Shown piece after piece: positions 23,086-34,045 of a DNA stretch of 64,000 nt (positions are counted from its first letter, which is position 1; each line of letters starts with the position of its first letter). The notes under the pieces were generated by a model. The model did no database searches. It was not told the DNA's origin and saw only the letters and a list, made by a program, of their open reading frames with translations. Source of the stretch: Epiperipatus broadwayi (lineage: Eukaryota; Onychophora; Udeonychophora; Euonychophora; Peripatidae); NCBI GenBank assembly GCA_028023455.1, contig JAQFVV010006551.1, forward strand, positions 169,001 to 233,000. Direction: 5' to 3'. A program made the position numbers and the translations under genes.

Positions 23086-26000
23086 AAAACCCATACCTCT
23101 CACAAGATAGAGTACACTACCGAATATACCTACGATATAGCAAACATACGTGCCTACGTATTTATATTTAGTTAAAATGGTTTTGACTTAAATAATGTTA
23201 TTAAAAACTTCTGGATTCATTCTCATAACTGTAATATAATCCCAACGCATATTAATGGTGATCCGTAGGACTATAAGTGCCAATCTTATACGAATATAAG
23301 AATTATGCAAAGTGAATATATTTCCAACAAGAACACTATCTTACGTAACGTGAGAGGGGTTTTTGACCATCAGCTAGCTCAGTCTCATGGTTGGGTGGCA
23401 TCACAGCTGGGAGTAGTTATGAATGGGGTTAAGAGTTTTTAAACACATGAAAAAAAAGATCTGCAAAGAAAATATCACAATAAGATTTATTTTGAGTTTC
23501 ATTATCAAATCAGTTTTATTAAAGACTTCTAAAAATCATTTTTATTCTTTGATCTTTTAGATAAAACAAATAATTCAACACTCTACTCTCTTTTTTTATA
23601 TTTAATATTATATAATGGTAATTAATACTCTGTCATTTTGATACGCACACATATGCCATTCTTTCCAATAGATTTATCACATAAATCAAATAGCGAAGGT
23701 CGATAGTAAGAAAAGTTTATTTCACGTGACCTCTGACAATAATTATGTTATTTATGTCCGCAATTAAATAAGAATTTAAGAAATTTCATTAAGTTAACTT
23801 AGATTGTCACATTCACTTATTATAAATGGTAAAAAATTTCTTTCTCATAAAAGAAAAGAAAAATCAGTACTTAAAGTTCTTTACCTGAATTTCCCAGGGA
23901 ATTAGTGGAAGAAGATTTATTTTTTTTAAAGAGTTCCGTTCATCACAGGTAATAACAGATAATTCAATGCAAAGGTTCCTGATCTTCATGTCCGTTTATG
24001 TCCGTTGGTTGATGAGGTTCAGCTTGGTTCCATGTTGAGAATTATGTTTTATTCCGAGGCATCTTGGTATTATTAGGTGAGACAGCTGCAGTTGGTTGGA
24101 ATAAGGGGTTTGAATCTGACACAGTATGCCCTTACCCCAACCATTTCTTTTGAATCCATCATTATGTAAGAAAAATATTAAAAAAACTTTTAATATTTTG
24201 GATTTACGGTTTTACTGTTCACAGTTATAACTCTGCAGGGCCAAGACCAAGAGCGTTCTGGTGACTCTTTTATAGCCCCCTCCATTTGTTCTAGAAGTTT
24301 CCTTTTTATCTCACTTCCTGTTTCCAATGCTGACTAACCAGATCTGGTTGACATGTGAAAACTTTTATCATAGCTTTTATTGTACATAAAAGAAAGTGAA
24401 ATCTCATTTCTTTGGGGAAACTTCTAGTTTTTTAAACATGAAACAAAAATATCGGTTCTCTCTTTTCAACTACTTAACCTATTCATACACACATATGTCA
24501 CACGCACATATACATTGTTTCAAAATGACAGAGTCCCTCCCCCCACATTTGTGTATTTGTAACCCCCACCATGTAATAAAAATTAAATAGTATATATCTA
24601 CATCTACATATATGTTTAAATACTGACCAATAATTATATTTGTGACTGGGTTCGAACCCATTCTGTCACAATATGAGAGTATTTCATTTATGAATAAACC
24701 AATGTTGCAGTGTTAATCTAGTTATTGTACATATTGTAATGGTATCTGCATAGATACAAAGGTGTGATGAAGAAAGACTTCAGCATGGCCCATGAATTAC
24801 AATGTCCAAAATAGTAATAATATAAAAATAAAGAAACCAATGCTTCAAACTGAAACAGCACAAAACTGCAATGAGACTGAAAAAGTAAATTAGTTCTCTA
24901 AAACCTAAACTTCTACATCAACCATACAGAAAATGGCCTTTTTCTTACATAATTAATAAATAGAGAACAGAAAAGTTTCTCAATTGTATGTTCAAATTTA
25001 TTAACAATTAGTACAATAAAGGGCTAGCTCTTGAAATAACTCTTTATAATTATATAAATGGAACTCAGAACATAAACAAAAGTACATATTTAACTTTACA
25101 ACCTCTCTCAACACTTAAATAAACTTCTCTCAGGTTTTAATATAACTTGTGACACTCGATTGTTTGCCAAAATATAAAATAGAAACAAAGAGAATATTTT
25201 ATTGAATCTAATTTATATTTACAAATGACTAACTATAAAAAATTTATTAATATTTTTAAAATTCTCAATGTTAATGATGTAGCAATTTGTTAGTGTTTAT
25301 ACAGGTAATAATTAGCATTTAAATGTTTCAAGGTAAAAAAGTAATTAAATTAAGAACATCAAGTATTTTACAATGACCCCATGTACTGATAAGCGAAAAA
25401 AAATCACAAATCCATTTCAAATAAAACAAGAAATATATGGTTTATTATGATTTATATTTATTCTTTTTTTAAAAATGGCAATAATAATAATAATGAAACA
25501 ACAATGTATAATATCTATTTCTTTTATAAGTTTTCACTTGACTTCAATGTCATTCATATTCCCAACAGTTGTTGGCAATATCTACTGAGTCATGTTTATA
25601 TCTAAGTGAAAACCAATTACTCTTTACCATAAAAAATGCAATAATAAATAAATAATAATAATAATTTTATTAAAATAGTACAGTTCAAAATTATAGATAT
25701 GTTCTTCAAGGTGGATCGCAATAACATTTTAATAAAAAACTATATCCACATTTTCCTCATATTGTGCTAAATATGGATACATCTTTTTAAAAACTATATT
25801 TCTCTTTTAAAATGTAAATGCAAACTGCTTAGATTAATCCCTTACAAGAGGTCTTCAATTATGGTCAAAAGAATTAATATATTCGACTATGTCACAGTTA
25901 ATTCTGAGAATTTACTATGAGTTTATCACTAAACAATACTGCTCCTAATACATATTTGTACATACTAAACTTTCATGAATAAAAAAATGGGACTCTTAGT

Positions 26001-28342
26001 CTCACTTATAAAGAAATACCCACATATGATATATAAAATATCAATATAATGGTCTACCTTTCAAACGTATTTTATGATGAAGCTATAATTTATTTACTGA
26101 AAAAGATAAAGAAACTTTAATAATAAACAACACTATGTTACTGAAAAAGATAGAAAGAAACTCTAATAATAATAACAATATGTTAAGCATGTGTGATACA
26201 CCTGAAAAGAAATGATAATAAATTTAATATAAAACATTAATTGTGTACTATGTATATAGCATATAAATTAAAACAATGAAAAAAAAAAGATACCTAATAT
26301 CTTATTATTTATCTTGATAAATCAAAAATTAAAATCAATTTTATACACTTTAATTCTGGAAAAATGATCAAATCAACTACCATTTAATATCTTAATGCTT
26401 TATTTTGAAAATTGACAATTGTCTGATACACCATTATTTATCATTATGTGGATTGGATCAATATATCAGATATATCATAATAATGAATATGTGAATTCTG
26501 AAACCATTTAATGTTGATTTTCTCAACATATCCTCTTGTCCTGTTAAGTTGAGATGGACCAATAAATAGTAGATGACACAATTATTTGAAATGTTTTTGA
26601 CAATTCTTAAATTGATTTCCAGGGTAGGAATAGCCATTCATTTTCATAGTGATTTCCTTTCTTTTTGGATGCATGCCTATTGATGGTATCTCTTTATTTT
26701 CCATTTTTGTTAGTAATTAATGAGATAGAACTAAGCAGGAGGAATTAACTTCCTCTGCTAGCAATTTCTTTTCTACTCAGTCATTCTTTATGAGTACCAA
26801 ATTCTGACAAAGTTTTGAATTTAATTTAAATAAAAAACAGAATTGAATGATAACAGTGTTTATTATTCCTTTTTAGCCAAAAGCTATTGTCATTAACAAG
26901 AAAATCACAATCTCTTTTCTTTGTTGTCCTTGGTTGCTATAGCAACTAGTCTACACTTTCATGAGACATACTGATTTACATAACATTGTTAGTATAACTA
27001 TTGATTTACCCAAAAATATTTTAATATTTTACAATGATTAAATATATATATAGTCTATATAAACACAACAGATTATGACATATAAATTAAACCAATATAT
27101 TTGTAAGTCATAAATCCTTTAACAAACTGTTTTATTTATTTTTTACACAATTTTACATATCATAATCATTAATATTTTTACAATGATTCATATAGTTTCT
27201 TTATCGACTATTATCAAATTTCAGAATCATGAATAAACATATACATCACAAAAGAAGGTGAATAAACAAAAAATAAATAAATAATAATAACAGCAAAAAA
27301 TGTATCAAAATCAAATGAAGATTACAAACAAAGGAAAAGAAAAAATTGCCACATTGTCTTATCGCAAGCCCACCCACCCCCCAAAAAATGTTTTTATGAA
27401 ATTATCAGATCTATAATTAAAATACATATATATGCCTCAAAATAATAAAACATTCATTATCTCCCATAATAAACAATTCAGCACTAAGTCTCCTTGTGAA
27501 AATTTATGCATTCAGAATATATTACACCTCCTTTACATATCACCCTATGTTCATATATATAGGCATAGTTTCAACTGCTAAACTTTAAATTGTGTTATGA
27601 TTGTAGAAGTAATCTGCCAATTATAAAACTTTGGAATTTTAATGGTTATATTTTCATAATACTCAATTTTAATGAGTTTTTAACAATTATGTTATTTGAT
27701 GAAAAGAGAACATTTACTAATACTTAAATGAGATGAAATTTCTACAAAATGTAATAGAAAGATTATATGACCATTAAATTGGCTCTTCAGCATATTGAAT
27801 TTGCTATTGCACGAACATATTTAAATTGAATTGAGAATGAAATGAATAAATGGAAAATGACCTCTACTTTGAACACAAGTTACAATGATGAATATCTAAC
27901 TATCTTAAAAAACAAAGATACTTTAAATAGTGCATTATATTTGTGTTCATTGATTGATTGTACATAAGGTGGTAATACAAAGATATTCTAAATAGTGCAA
28001 TATGTTTTTGTTCATTGATTAAAAAAAATATCAAAATCTTTTACAAAGATACATTTTCTGCTTAAAAAATTAAATGATGACAATGCAAGGGTGAAATGAA
28101 CGGGCTAAAAAAGCAAAATATATGGACAACTTTGTGTTTCACAGATCAGTTTGTAGTAAATTGCATAATTCATAGTGAAGTTTTATTTTTTGTCATTAAT
28201 TTGTTTTGTTGATAATAATTATTTATAAATAATTTTTAATGATAATAATGTTATTAATGTAGAAAGAAAAACAACAATATAAAAAATAAAATAAGGAAAA
28301 TATCAACAAATATTTTTTTCAGAATAATACAATTTTACATCT
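23086..28342. other. Long AT-rich non-coding region
   Basis: No frame longer than about 65 codons and no recognisable protein. A diverged dispersed repeat is at 23277-23420 (sister of 20631). At 24641-24662 TGGGTTCGAACCCA resembles a tRNA B-box and may mark a SINE fragment; the small frames at 24396-24661 around it are not convincing. The rest is single-copy-looking AT-rich DNA with A/T homopolymers. Confidence 0.5.
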
Positions 28343-28356
28343 AAATGCTTTTTGTT

Positions 28357-28465
28357 GTCAAGCGTTGTTAGCCGAGAGGTCAGTGCAGTTGCCTTGCAAG
28401 CAAGTAGTTGGTTGCAGACGGTTGTGGGTTCGCCTCCCAGTCGACGCTATGACATATGAAAAAAA
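28357..28465 (+). mobile_element. tRNA-like SINE, copy 1
   Basis: A ~109 bp insertion flanked by an imperfect 14 bp target duplication (AAATGCTTTTTGTT at 28343, AAATGTTTTTTGTT at 28466). Its body 28361-28448 can fold as a tRNA: acceptor AGCGTTG pairs with CGACGCT in all 7 positions, the anticodon loop reads CTTGCAA on a GTTGC/GCAAG stem, the T arm is TGGG-TTCGCCT-CCCA, and there is a long class II-type variable arm (~16 nt). A-box TTAGCCGAGAGG and B-box GGTTCGCCTCC fit RNA polymerase III promoters. It ends with ACATATG and a poly(A) tail. The A-box is Leu/Ser-like while the anticodon would be TGC, so I call it a SINE rather than a tRNA gene. Confidence 0.85.
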
Positions 28466-28479
28466 AAATGTTTTTTGTT

Positions 28480-29092
28480 CAAAACTAATTTATAATAAAG
28501 TGTTGAATTATTTAAATAAATTCTATTTAGAATAAAAGTTTAAAAAATACTGGCTGTCTTAACTGCAGCATTAATTAAAATATTTTATCCTAATCAGAGA
28601 AACAATATTTTCAATAACAAATTTATGACTTTGTATTAACTGTGTTATATTACTTTTTTTCCCTCTCCAGTTTGTGACAGTAATATATATCTATCTGTAT
28701 AGAACACAACCGAGTTAACATACATTTTTTAGTCCTTTGTTCCACAGTTTCATTTTCTAAATATTTAGCTATGATTAAATAAATATCATCCAGATTTACC
28801 TATCACGATTATCTTTCAAACATTATGTTTCTGTAATGCGAAAAAAACAATGAGAATTAAAATACATCTTCATCAGAGCAGAAACAAATTATAAAAATCT
28901 CATAAAATATATACATAATTGTTTTTCCCCATTGTGATGTAGTCTTTAAATTAATAAAATTAGTATAAATGCAAAATTAAGCACCATATCCATATGCTAT
29001 GATTATAATCTGATAGGGAATGTAATTTTGCTGAAACTGTAGAAAAATTTCAGAGTCCAATATTTCATTTCAAGTAGTGATAACTAATCTAT
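28480..29092. other. Non-coding spacer
   Basis: AT-rich, no open frame or repeat that I recognise between the SINE and the inverted-dimer retroposon. Confidence 0.5.
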
Positions 29093-30379
29093 TTAATCAT
29101 TCAATAATTGAAACACAGGCTTATTATATACCTATGTCTATATATGTAATATATAGGGTATATGGGACCAGACTTTCACATGACCCACCACTCTATCTCA
29201 TAACACTGACACACTTGAACACATATATATTGAAAAGACAAATAATCACCAATATATGTATTTCATGCTAAAACAGCAATCATCAGTTGGTCCAGATTAT
29301 CATCTCTACTCATATATGCTATAATCGCTCAGATATATATTAAGATAGCCAATCTTCATACTTTAATGGATAGGCTTCAATCTACTCCACACTCCAACTC
29401 TTCAACCGTCCATCCAATTGAAAATCTGATGATGGAATGCTCAAAGGCCACTCTGAGGCAGAGATTCTTGTCACACCCATGTTGACCTAAGTTCAATTTA
29501 ACACCTCATGTACAGGACATAATCCATTTAATACATATACAAAGAATGGGCAGACATCTCTTCTATGTAATAGCTGAAACACAGGTTTATTATATACCTG
29601 TGTCTATATATGTAATATATAGGGTATATGAGCACAGCCTTACACATACTCTCCACTCTATCTCATAACAATGATACACTTGAACACATATATGTTGAAA
29701 TGATAAATAATCACCAATATATGTATTTCATGCTAAACCAGCAATCATCAGTTTGTCCAAATTATCATCTCTACACATATATGCTATAAGTCCTCAGATA
29801 TATATTAAGATAGCCAATCTTCATACTTTAATGGACAGGCTTTAGTGGTGGGTCATGTGAATGTCTGTGCTCATATACCCTATATATTACATATATAGAC
29901 ACAGGTATATAATAAGCCTGGGTTTGAGTTATTACATAGTAGAGATGTCTGCCCATCCCTTGTATATGTATTAAATGGATTATGTCCTGTACATGAGGGG
30001 TTAGATTGACCTTATGTCAACATGGATATGACAAGAATCTCGGTCTCAGGGTGGCCTTTAAGCATTCCATCATCAGATTTTCAATTGGATGGACGGTTGA
30101 AGAGTTGGAGTGTGGAGTAGATTGAAGCTGTCCATTAAAGTATGAAGATTGGCTATCTTAATATATATCTGAACACTTATAGCATATATGTGTAGAGATG
30201 ATAACTGGACTAACAGATGATTGCTGGTTTAGCATGAAATATGTATATTGGTGATTATTTATTTTTTCAACATATACACCTGGGTCTCATTTTATGTGGA
30301 TTTATTTAATGCAATTTTGAAGTTATGCGCTTTATATTTCTTCTTAATATCTTTATATGTAGTTTTCTTTTATGTGATA

Positions 30380-30513
30380 AAAATTATTAGATCAGAAGTC
30401 AAGCTCCAATAATGCACTATTACTTTAAATATTATAAATTTTGCTCACCCACACATCATATTTAATTTAATAACACATTATTGGAGTTCGACTTCTCTCT
30501 AATAATTTCAATA
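30380..30513. mobile_element. Small MITE-like inverted-repeat element
   Basis: About 130 bp, with ~33 bp imperfect inverted ends: ATTATTAGATCAGAAGTC and CTCCAATAATG on the left, mirrored as CATTATTGGAG and GACTTCTCTCTAATAAT on the right. It lies inside the TIR element, so it is either a nested insertion or an internal fold. Confidence 0.65.
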
Positions 30514-31450
30514 TTTTCAGCGCTTTATAATAGTACTGTAATAGATTTTATGCAATAAAGAAGTTCATAATTCACTTAAAATCAGGATTTCTCTATTTTA
30601 TATACACACTTAAATTTTACAATAATGTCAATCTGTTCAAACATTATAGATGCCTATATTAGGCATGTTGTTTTTTTTCATTTTAAATCAAAGAATACGT
30701 AATCAATTAATCATTTAGTGGCAAGTTTATTTTTAAAAGGTGAGTTATAGTGGTGGGCACAATTAAATTTGACAATTAAAAACTGCTTCTTAATTATAAT
30801 TAACAATTTAAAAATTACATAACATGATCTGAAATTAATGTGACGCAAAACAAAGAAATTTGATTTTTAAACGGAATTGAAAATTAAAGTCAAAAATAAG
30901 AATTTAATTTTTAGTTGTTAGTTTTAATTAAATTTTGTCCAACAGTGGTGAGTCAGTGTCTTTTTATTATTGTAAGTCTAAGTTCTTATTTTTATTTTAA
31001 ACTTTTAGTTTACTCTAACAGAGAAGAAAAAAGCACCCAAGAAAATGAATTTCTTTGGAAACAAAAATTTCAATTTTAGATTGCTTAGTGCAATTGGAAG
31101 GATCAACAGTCATTAGAAAACATTTAGTTTAGGCGAGCCCATGATAAGAGCAATTAAAAAATGAAGCTGGTGCTAGTTGTATTTCCTCTTGTGACGAATC
31201 TGATGTCTTACTGGTTTACAAATGAACTTACTTATCGTCAAATAGCGATAGTAATTAAAATACTATACATGTATGGAAAAATGAAAAATATTGTAAATTA
31301 CACATAAAAATATATTGTTTTGAATAAAATTAAATACTGTAGTTAATAAATAAGTAAAAAAAGTTTGTCTTGTATCAATTTTTTTCAAATTTGAAATTTT
31401 TTATTAGTCATATTTTATTTCCTTATTTTTATTTTGTGCAAATTTTAAAT

Positions 31451-31628
31451 ATACAAAATTAACAAAGCATATGCCACACTTGAATGAGAAGCTATAAAGA
31501 TACACAGAAATTATTACACGCTAAGCGCTTTCGAGGTCTTTTGCCTCATATTCATAGCGGTACTATGAGCTGCAGAATGAAATAGCTTCTCATTCAAGTG
31601 TGGCATATGCTTTGTTAATTTTGTATAT
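31451..31628. repeat. Fold-back repeat with 46 bp perfect arms
   Basis: Left arm 31451-31497 (TATACAAAATTAACAAAGCA ... GAAGCTAT) is the exact complement of the right arm 31582-31628. The ~85 bp loop contains GCTAAGCGCTTTCGAGGTC and CATATTCATAGC, matching the motif at 311-362 in the window. It is inside the TIR element. No TSD is obvious. Confidence 0.85.
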
Positions 31629-31932
31629 TAAATTATCGAATGAGAAGTCTTAAAATCTTTAATACTTTGCAAATTTTAAAGTAATTTTATGTTATTGCTT
31701 TGCTTTTATGTGATTTTTGAAAATTACAGTAACCTATCCCCCATTTTTCAAGGTTAGTTAAGTCTATTTTTGTGCAATTTCTTTGGTGTGCATTTTCTGA
31801 GGAACCTATCTACCACATAAAATGAGACCCAAGTGTATGTGTTCAAGTGTATTAGTGTTATGAGATAGAGTGGAGAGTGGTAGGTCATGTGAAAGTCTGT
31901 GCTTATGTACCCTATATATTAATCATTCAATA

Positions 31933-32848
31933 TTGGTTAGTAAATAGATATCTAACTATACTTAATTGTAAAGTAAACAAAGATGAAAAACTGCCCAAGA
32001 TCCCAACCTGCAGCAATTGAAAAGCATTGTGAGTGATATTTTCTTCACAATTTTTTTATGTTGCTGTAGAATAGACTTAACCTTATGCTGGACTATTTAA
32101 TGACTATTTTTATTACTTAATAAATATAGTAAATTTAATTATAAATTCAAAAATATTTTAACATTAAAACCATGTTTTAAAATGTCAATTAAAATATGCT
32201 CTAACTATTAAAAAGTGGCAAATAATGATAAACTTTCACCAATAATAATCAATTGTTCTCCATTAGTCATCATAACTTCAATCTAATTTAGGCTTTGGAT
32301 TTAACTTCTCCTCTTTTCTTCCAATGTGTAAGCTTGTGGTTAAGACCTGTAGAGGTCACTACCTTCACATTTTCAACCACACATGCTTTAGGTTTATTGC
32401 CTTAGTAAATATTACTTACATATATTTAAAAGTAGAAACTCTAATGAAAGAAGCAAAAATTCGTTTTTACAAATTGTCAATGTAATATCAGATAACACTA
32501 GTGAATATCAATGTAATAGTCTTACTCCTGATCTGGTGAGTGGAAAGGACATTTTGAAAATGTGCTTTGTATCCTGTTTATAATTAAATTGTTCATAGCT
32601 ACTGCACTTCATAATGAAAATGTCCAACATCTGTAAATGTTTTCATATAATAGCATAACATTTATTAACTACAATGAAATTGGGATTCATACTTCATATT
32701 CATCATTATTATTTCTGGTATAACAGTCACATCATGAGAAACTATGAAATACAGTCACCAAAAATAATATTAGAATTCTTAGTAATACAATCTTATTGTA
32801 CTAAATAATTTTTATGTTTTTTGTACAAATAATTTATAGAATATTTAT
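31933..32848. other. Non-coding spacer
   Basis: AT-rich, no gene or repeat family recognised between the two fold-back retroposons. Confidence 0.5.
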
Positions 32849-33103
32849 ACTAATTCTATATATTTTTATATTGGACTATTTCCATCATCTAATATGTGTG
32901 TTGAATGTCTTTAGAAAAGTTTAATTTTTAGTTAAATATTCCAAATGCATTCAACTGTTAGTAATATCACAGCAAACAGGTTAGTATATGCACCAACTGT
33001 TAGTAATATCACAGCAAACAAATGTTAATAATATCACAGCAAACAGGTTAGTATATGCACTAACTGTTAGTAATATCACAGCAAACAGGTTAGTATATGC
33101 ACA

Positions 33104-33143
33104 ACGTTTCGAGAGGTATTTTTCTCCCCTCTTCTTCAGGTGT
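33104..33143 (-). other. CTGAAGA-stem-CGAAAC motif (hammerhead-like)
   Basis: Downstream of the SINE head the minus strand reads CTGAAGA (complement of 33133-33139), a stem AGAGG/CCTCT with an A-rich loop, then CGAAAC. CUGANGA and GAAA flanking a stem is the core layout of hammerhead ribozymes, known from PLEs and small retroposons. However, one unpaired C is left before GAAA and no cleavage triplet with a closing helix III is seen. The motif is decayed (CAAAAC) in the copy at 40105-40145. Confidence 0.35.
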
Positions 33144-33167
33144 TGCTGGCCTGACCAGTGACAGTAC

Positions 33168-33250
33168 TAGCATGGGATTCGAACCTGGGTCCTTAGATTC
33201 TTGATTATTGAAATTTAAGGTAATGCTCTAACCAACTGAGCCATCCTGCC
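33168..33250 (-). other. tRNA-derived SINE head in the fold-back loop
   Basis: On the minus strand it begins GGCAGGATGGCTCAGTTGG (A-box TGGCTCAGTTGG) and about 55 nt later has the B-box GGTTCGAATCC (complement of 33175-33185). The middle is expanded and does not fold as a normal anticodon arm. Such split boxes drive RNA polymerase III transcription of tRNA-derived SINEs. A diverged plus-strand copy of the same head is at 40250-40330. Confidence 0.8.
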
Positions 33251-33656
33251 AAAGGCAACAGTATGTAGTAATTTCATATACTTACCTCTCGAAACGTTGT
33301 GCATATACTAACCTGTTTGCTGTGATATTACTAACAGTTAGTGCATATACTAACCTGTTTGCTGTGATATTATTAACATTTGTTTGCTGTGATATTACTA
33401 ACAGTTGGTGCATATACTAACCTGTTTGCTGTGATATTACTAACAGTTGAATGCATTTGGAATATTTAACTAAAAATTAAACTTTTCTAAAGACATTCAA
33501 CACACATATTAGATGATGGAAATAGTCCAATATAAAAATACAGCTAGAACACCATCATCACAAACCTTCAGAAAAACACTAATTCTATATATGTAGTTAA
33601 ATATATTAATTAAAGGTTAAAATACAACAATATAATCATGTTGCTATCAAATATAG

Positions 33657-33815
33657 AACAGGAAAAACTCTCCATACAGTAGTGCCACTCAGTGCCAGCC
33701 AGAGTAATCAATGGATGCCAGAAGGCTGGCACTGAGTGGCACTACTGTATGGAAGAGTTTTGCCTGTTTTAATAACAGTTATGTGCAAGCATAAGAAAGG
33801 GGGATCATGCAAAAT
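33657..33815. repeat. Snap-back copy of the GTAGTGCCACTCAG repeat family
   Basis: Left arm AACAGGAAAAACTCTCCATA through CAGTAGTGCCACTCAGTGCC returns as its complement ending CTGTT near 33770, with only about 22 bp (AGAGTAATCAATGGATGCCAGA) in the loop. The reverse side extends further (to ~33815) into sequence that in the 61.5 kb copy lies upstream of the unit. This is the family also seen at 36900-37010 (single, reverse) and 61540-62000. Confidence 0.8.
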
Positions 33816-33859
33816 ATAGAGCAGTTTATATAAACATTTATTTAATGGATTAATATTGA

Positions 33860-34045
33860 ACACAGGTATAGTGTATATACTTAAGCTAGATGTAATTAAA
33901 GGGGATTTGAACCCAGACTATTCAAACTACTTTTAGTCATCCACTCTATCTTATATAACCGATACACATTACCACATACATGTGAAAAATGTAAATGATC
34001 TCCAATATACATAATTCATGCTGAACCAGCACTCATTTTGCACAG
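33860..34045 (-). mobile_element. SINE-like fragment related to the 29.1 kb retroposon
   Basis: Minus strand starts near TGCTGGTTCAGCATGAATTATG and passes AGATAGAGTGGATGAC to a B-box-like GGGTTCAAATCCCC (complement of 33898-33911), then TATACCTGTGTTC. The order of these blocks equals that in the 29.1 kb inverted dimer, which lacks the B-box part. It suggests the parent family was a tRNA-derived SINE. Older and more diverged than the dimer. Confidence 0.6.

Larger units (their letters stand above)
30277..31835. mobile_element. TA-flanked TIR DNA transposon, non-autonomous
   Basis: Ends are inverted repeats of at least 23 bp: CACCTGGGTCTCATTTTATG on the left and the complement of CATAAAATGAGACCCAAGTG on the right (one mismatch). 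TA flanks each side (30275-30276, 31836-31837). Removing the element and one TA restores CAACATATATGTGTTC, exactly the sequence of the sister unit at 29686-29701 (minus strand), so the empty site is visible in the same window. TA target choice and the 1.56 kb length suggest the Tc1/mariner superfamily; there is no transposase frame. Confidence 0.85.
29107..31918. mobile_element. Inverted-dimer retroposon with 14 bp TSD (interrupted)
   Basis: Flanked by a perfect 14 bp duplication, TTAATCATTCAATA (29093-29106 and 31919-31932). Inside: one forward unit (29107-29575), a truncated second forward unit (29576-29843, both starting GAAACACAGGYTTATTAT), then a reverse unit (29845-30276 continuing at 31838-31918). 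The reverse unit pairs with most of the forward part, making a palindrome with a spacer of ~185 bp. Without the later insertion at 30277-31837 the element is about 1.25 kb. A recurrent end motif is AATCACCAATATATG ... TTTCATGCTRAACCAGC. No coding frame is present, so it must have been moved by another element's machinery. Confidence 0.8.
32864..33577. mobile_element. Fold-back retroposon, apparently perfect 258 bp arms, 15 bp TSD
   Basis: A perfect 15 bp duplication ACTAATTCTATATAT flanks it (32849-32863 and 33578-33592). Arms 32861-33118 and 33283-33540 pair without gaps (every pair of coordinates sums to 66401), and I found no mismatch by eye. Each arm carries ~41 bp tandem repeats containing AACTGTTAGTAATATCACAG and GGTTAGTATATGCAC. 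The 164 bp loop holds a tRNA-like SINE head on the minus strand. Outside the right arm a ~37 bp unpaired tail (AGCTAGAACACCATCATC...) remains. The TSD length indicates target-primed retroposition of the whole palindrome. Confidence 0.9.

Noticed and set aside
28361-28448. A functional tRNA gene at the first SINE copy
   Set aside because: It is flanked by a TSD and poly(A) and has two sister copies; the D arm is weak and the identity elements are mixed.
32957-33100. CRISPR-type repeat-spacer structure in the fold-back arm
   Set aside because: The ~41 bp units are tandem, without unique spacers of constant length, and are mirrored in the other arm.
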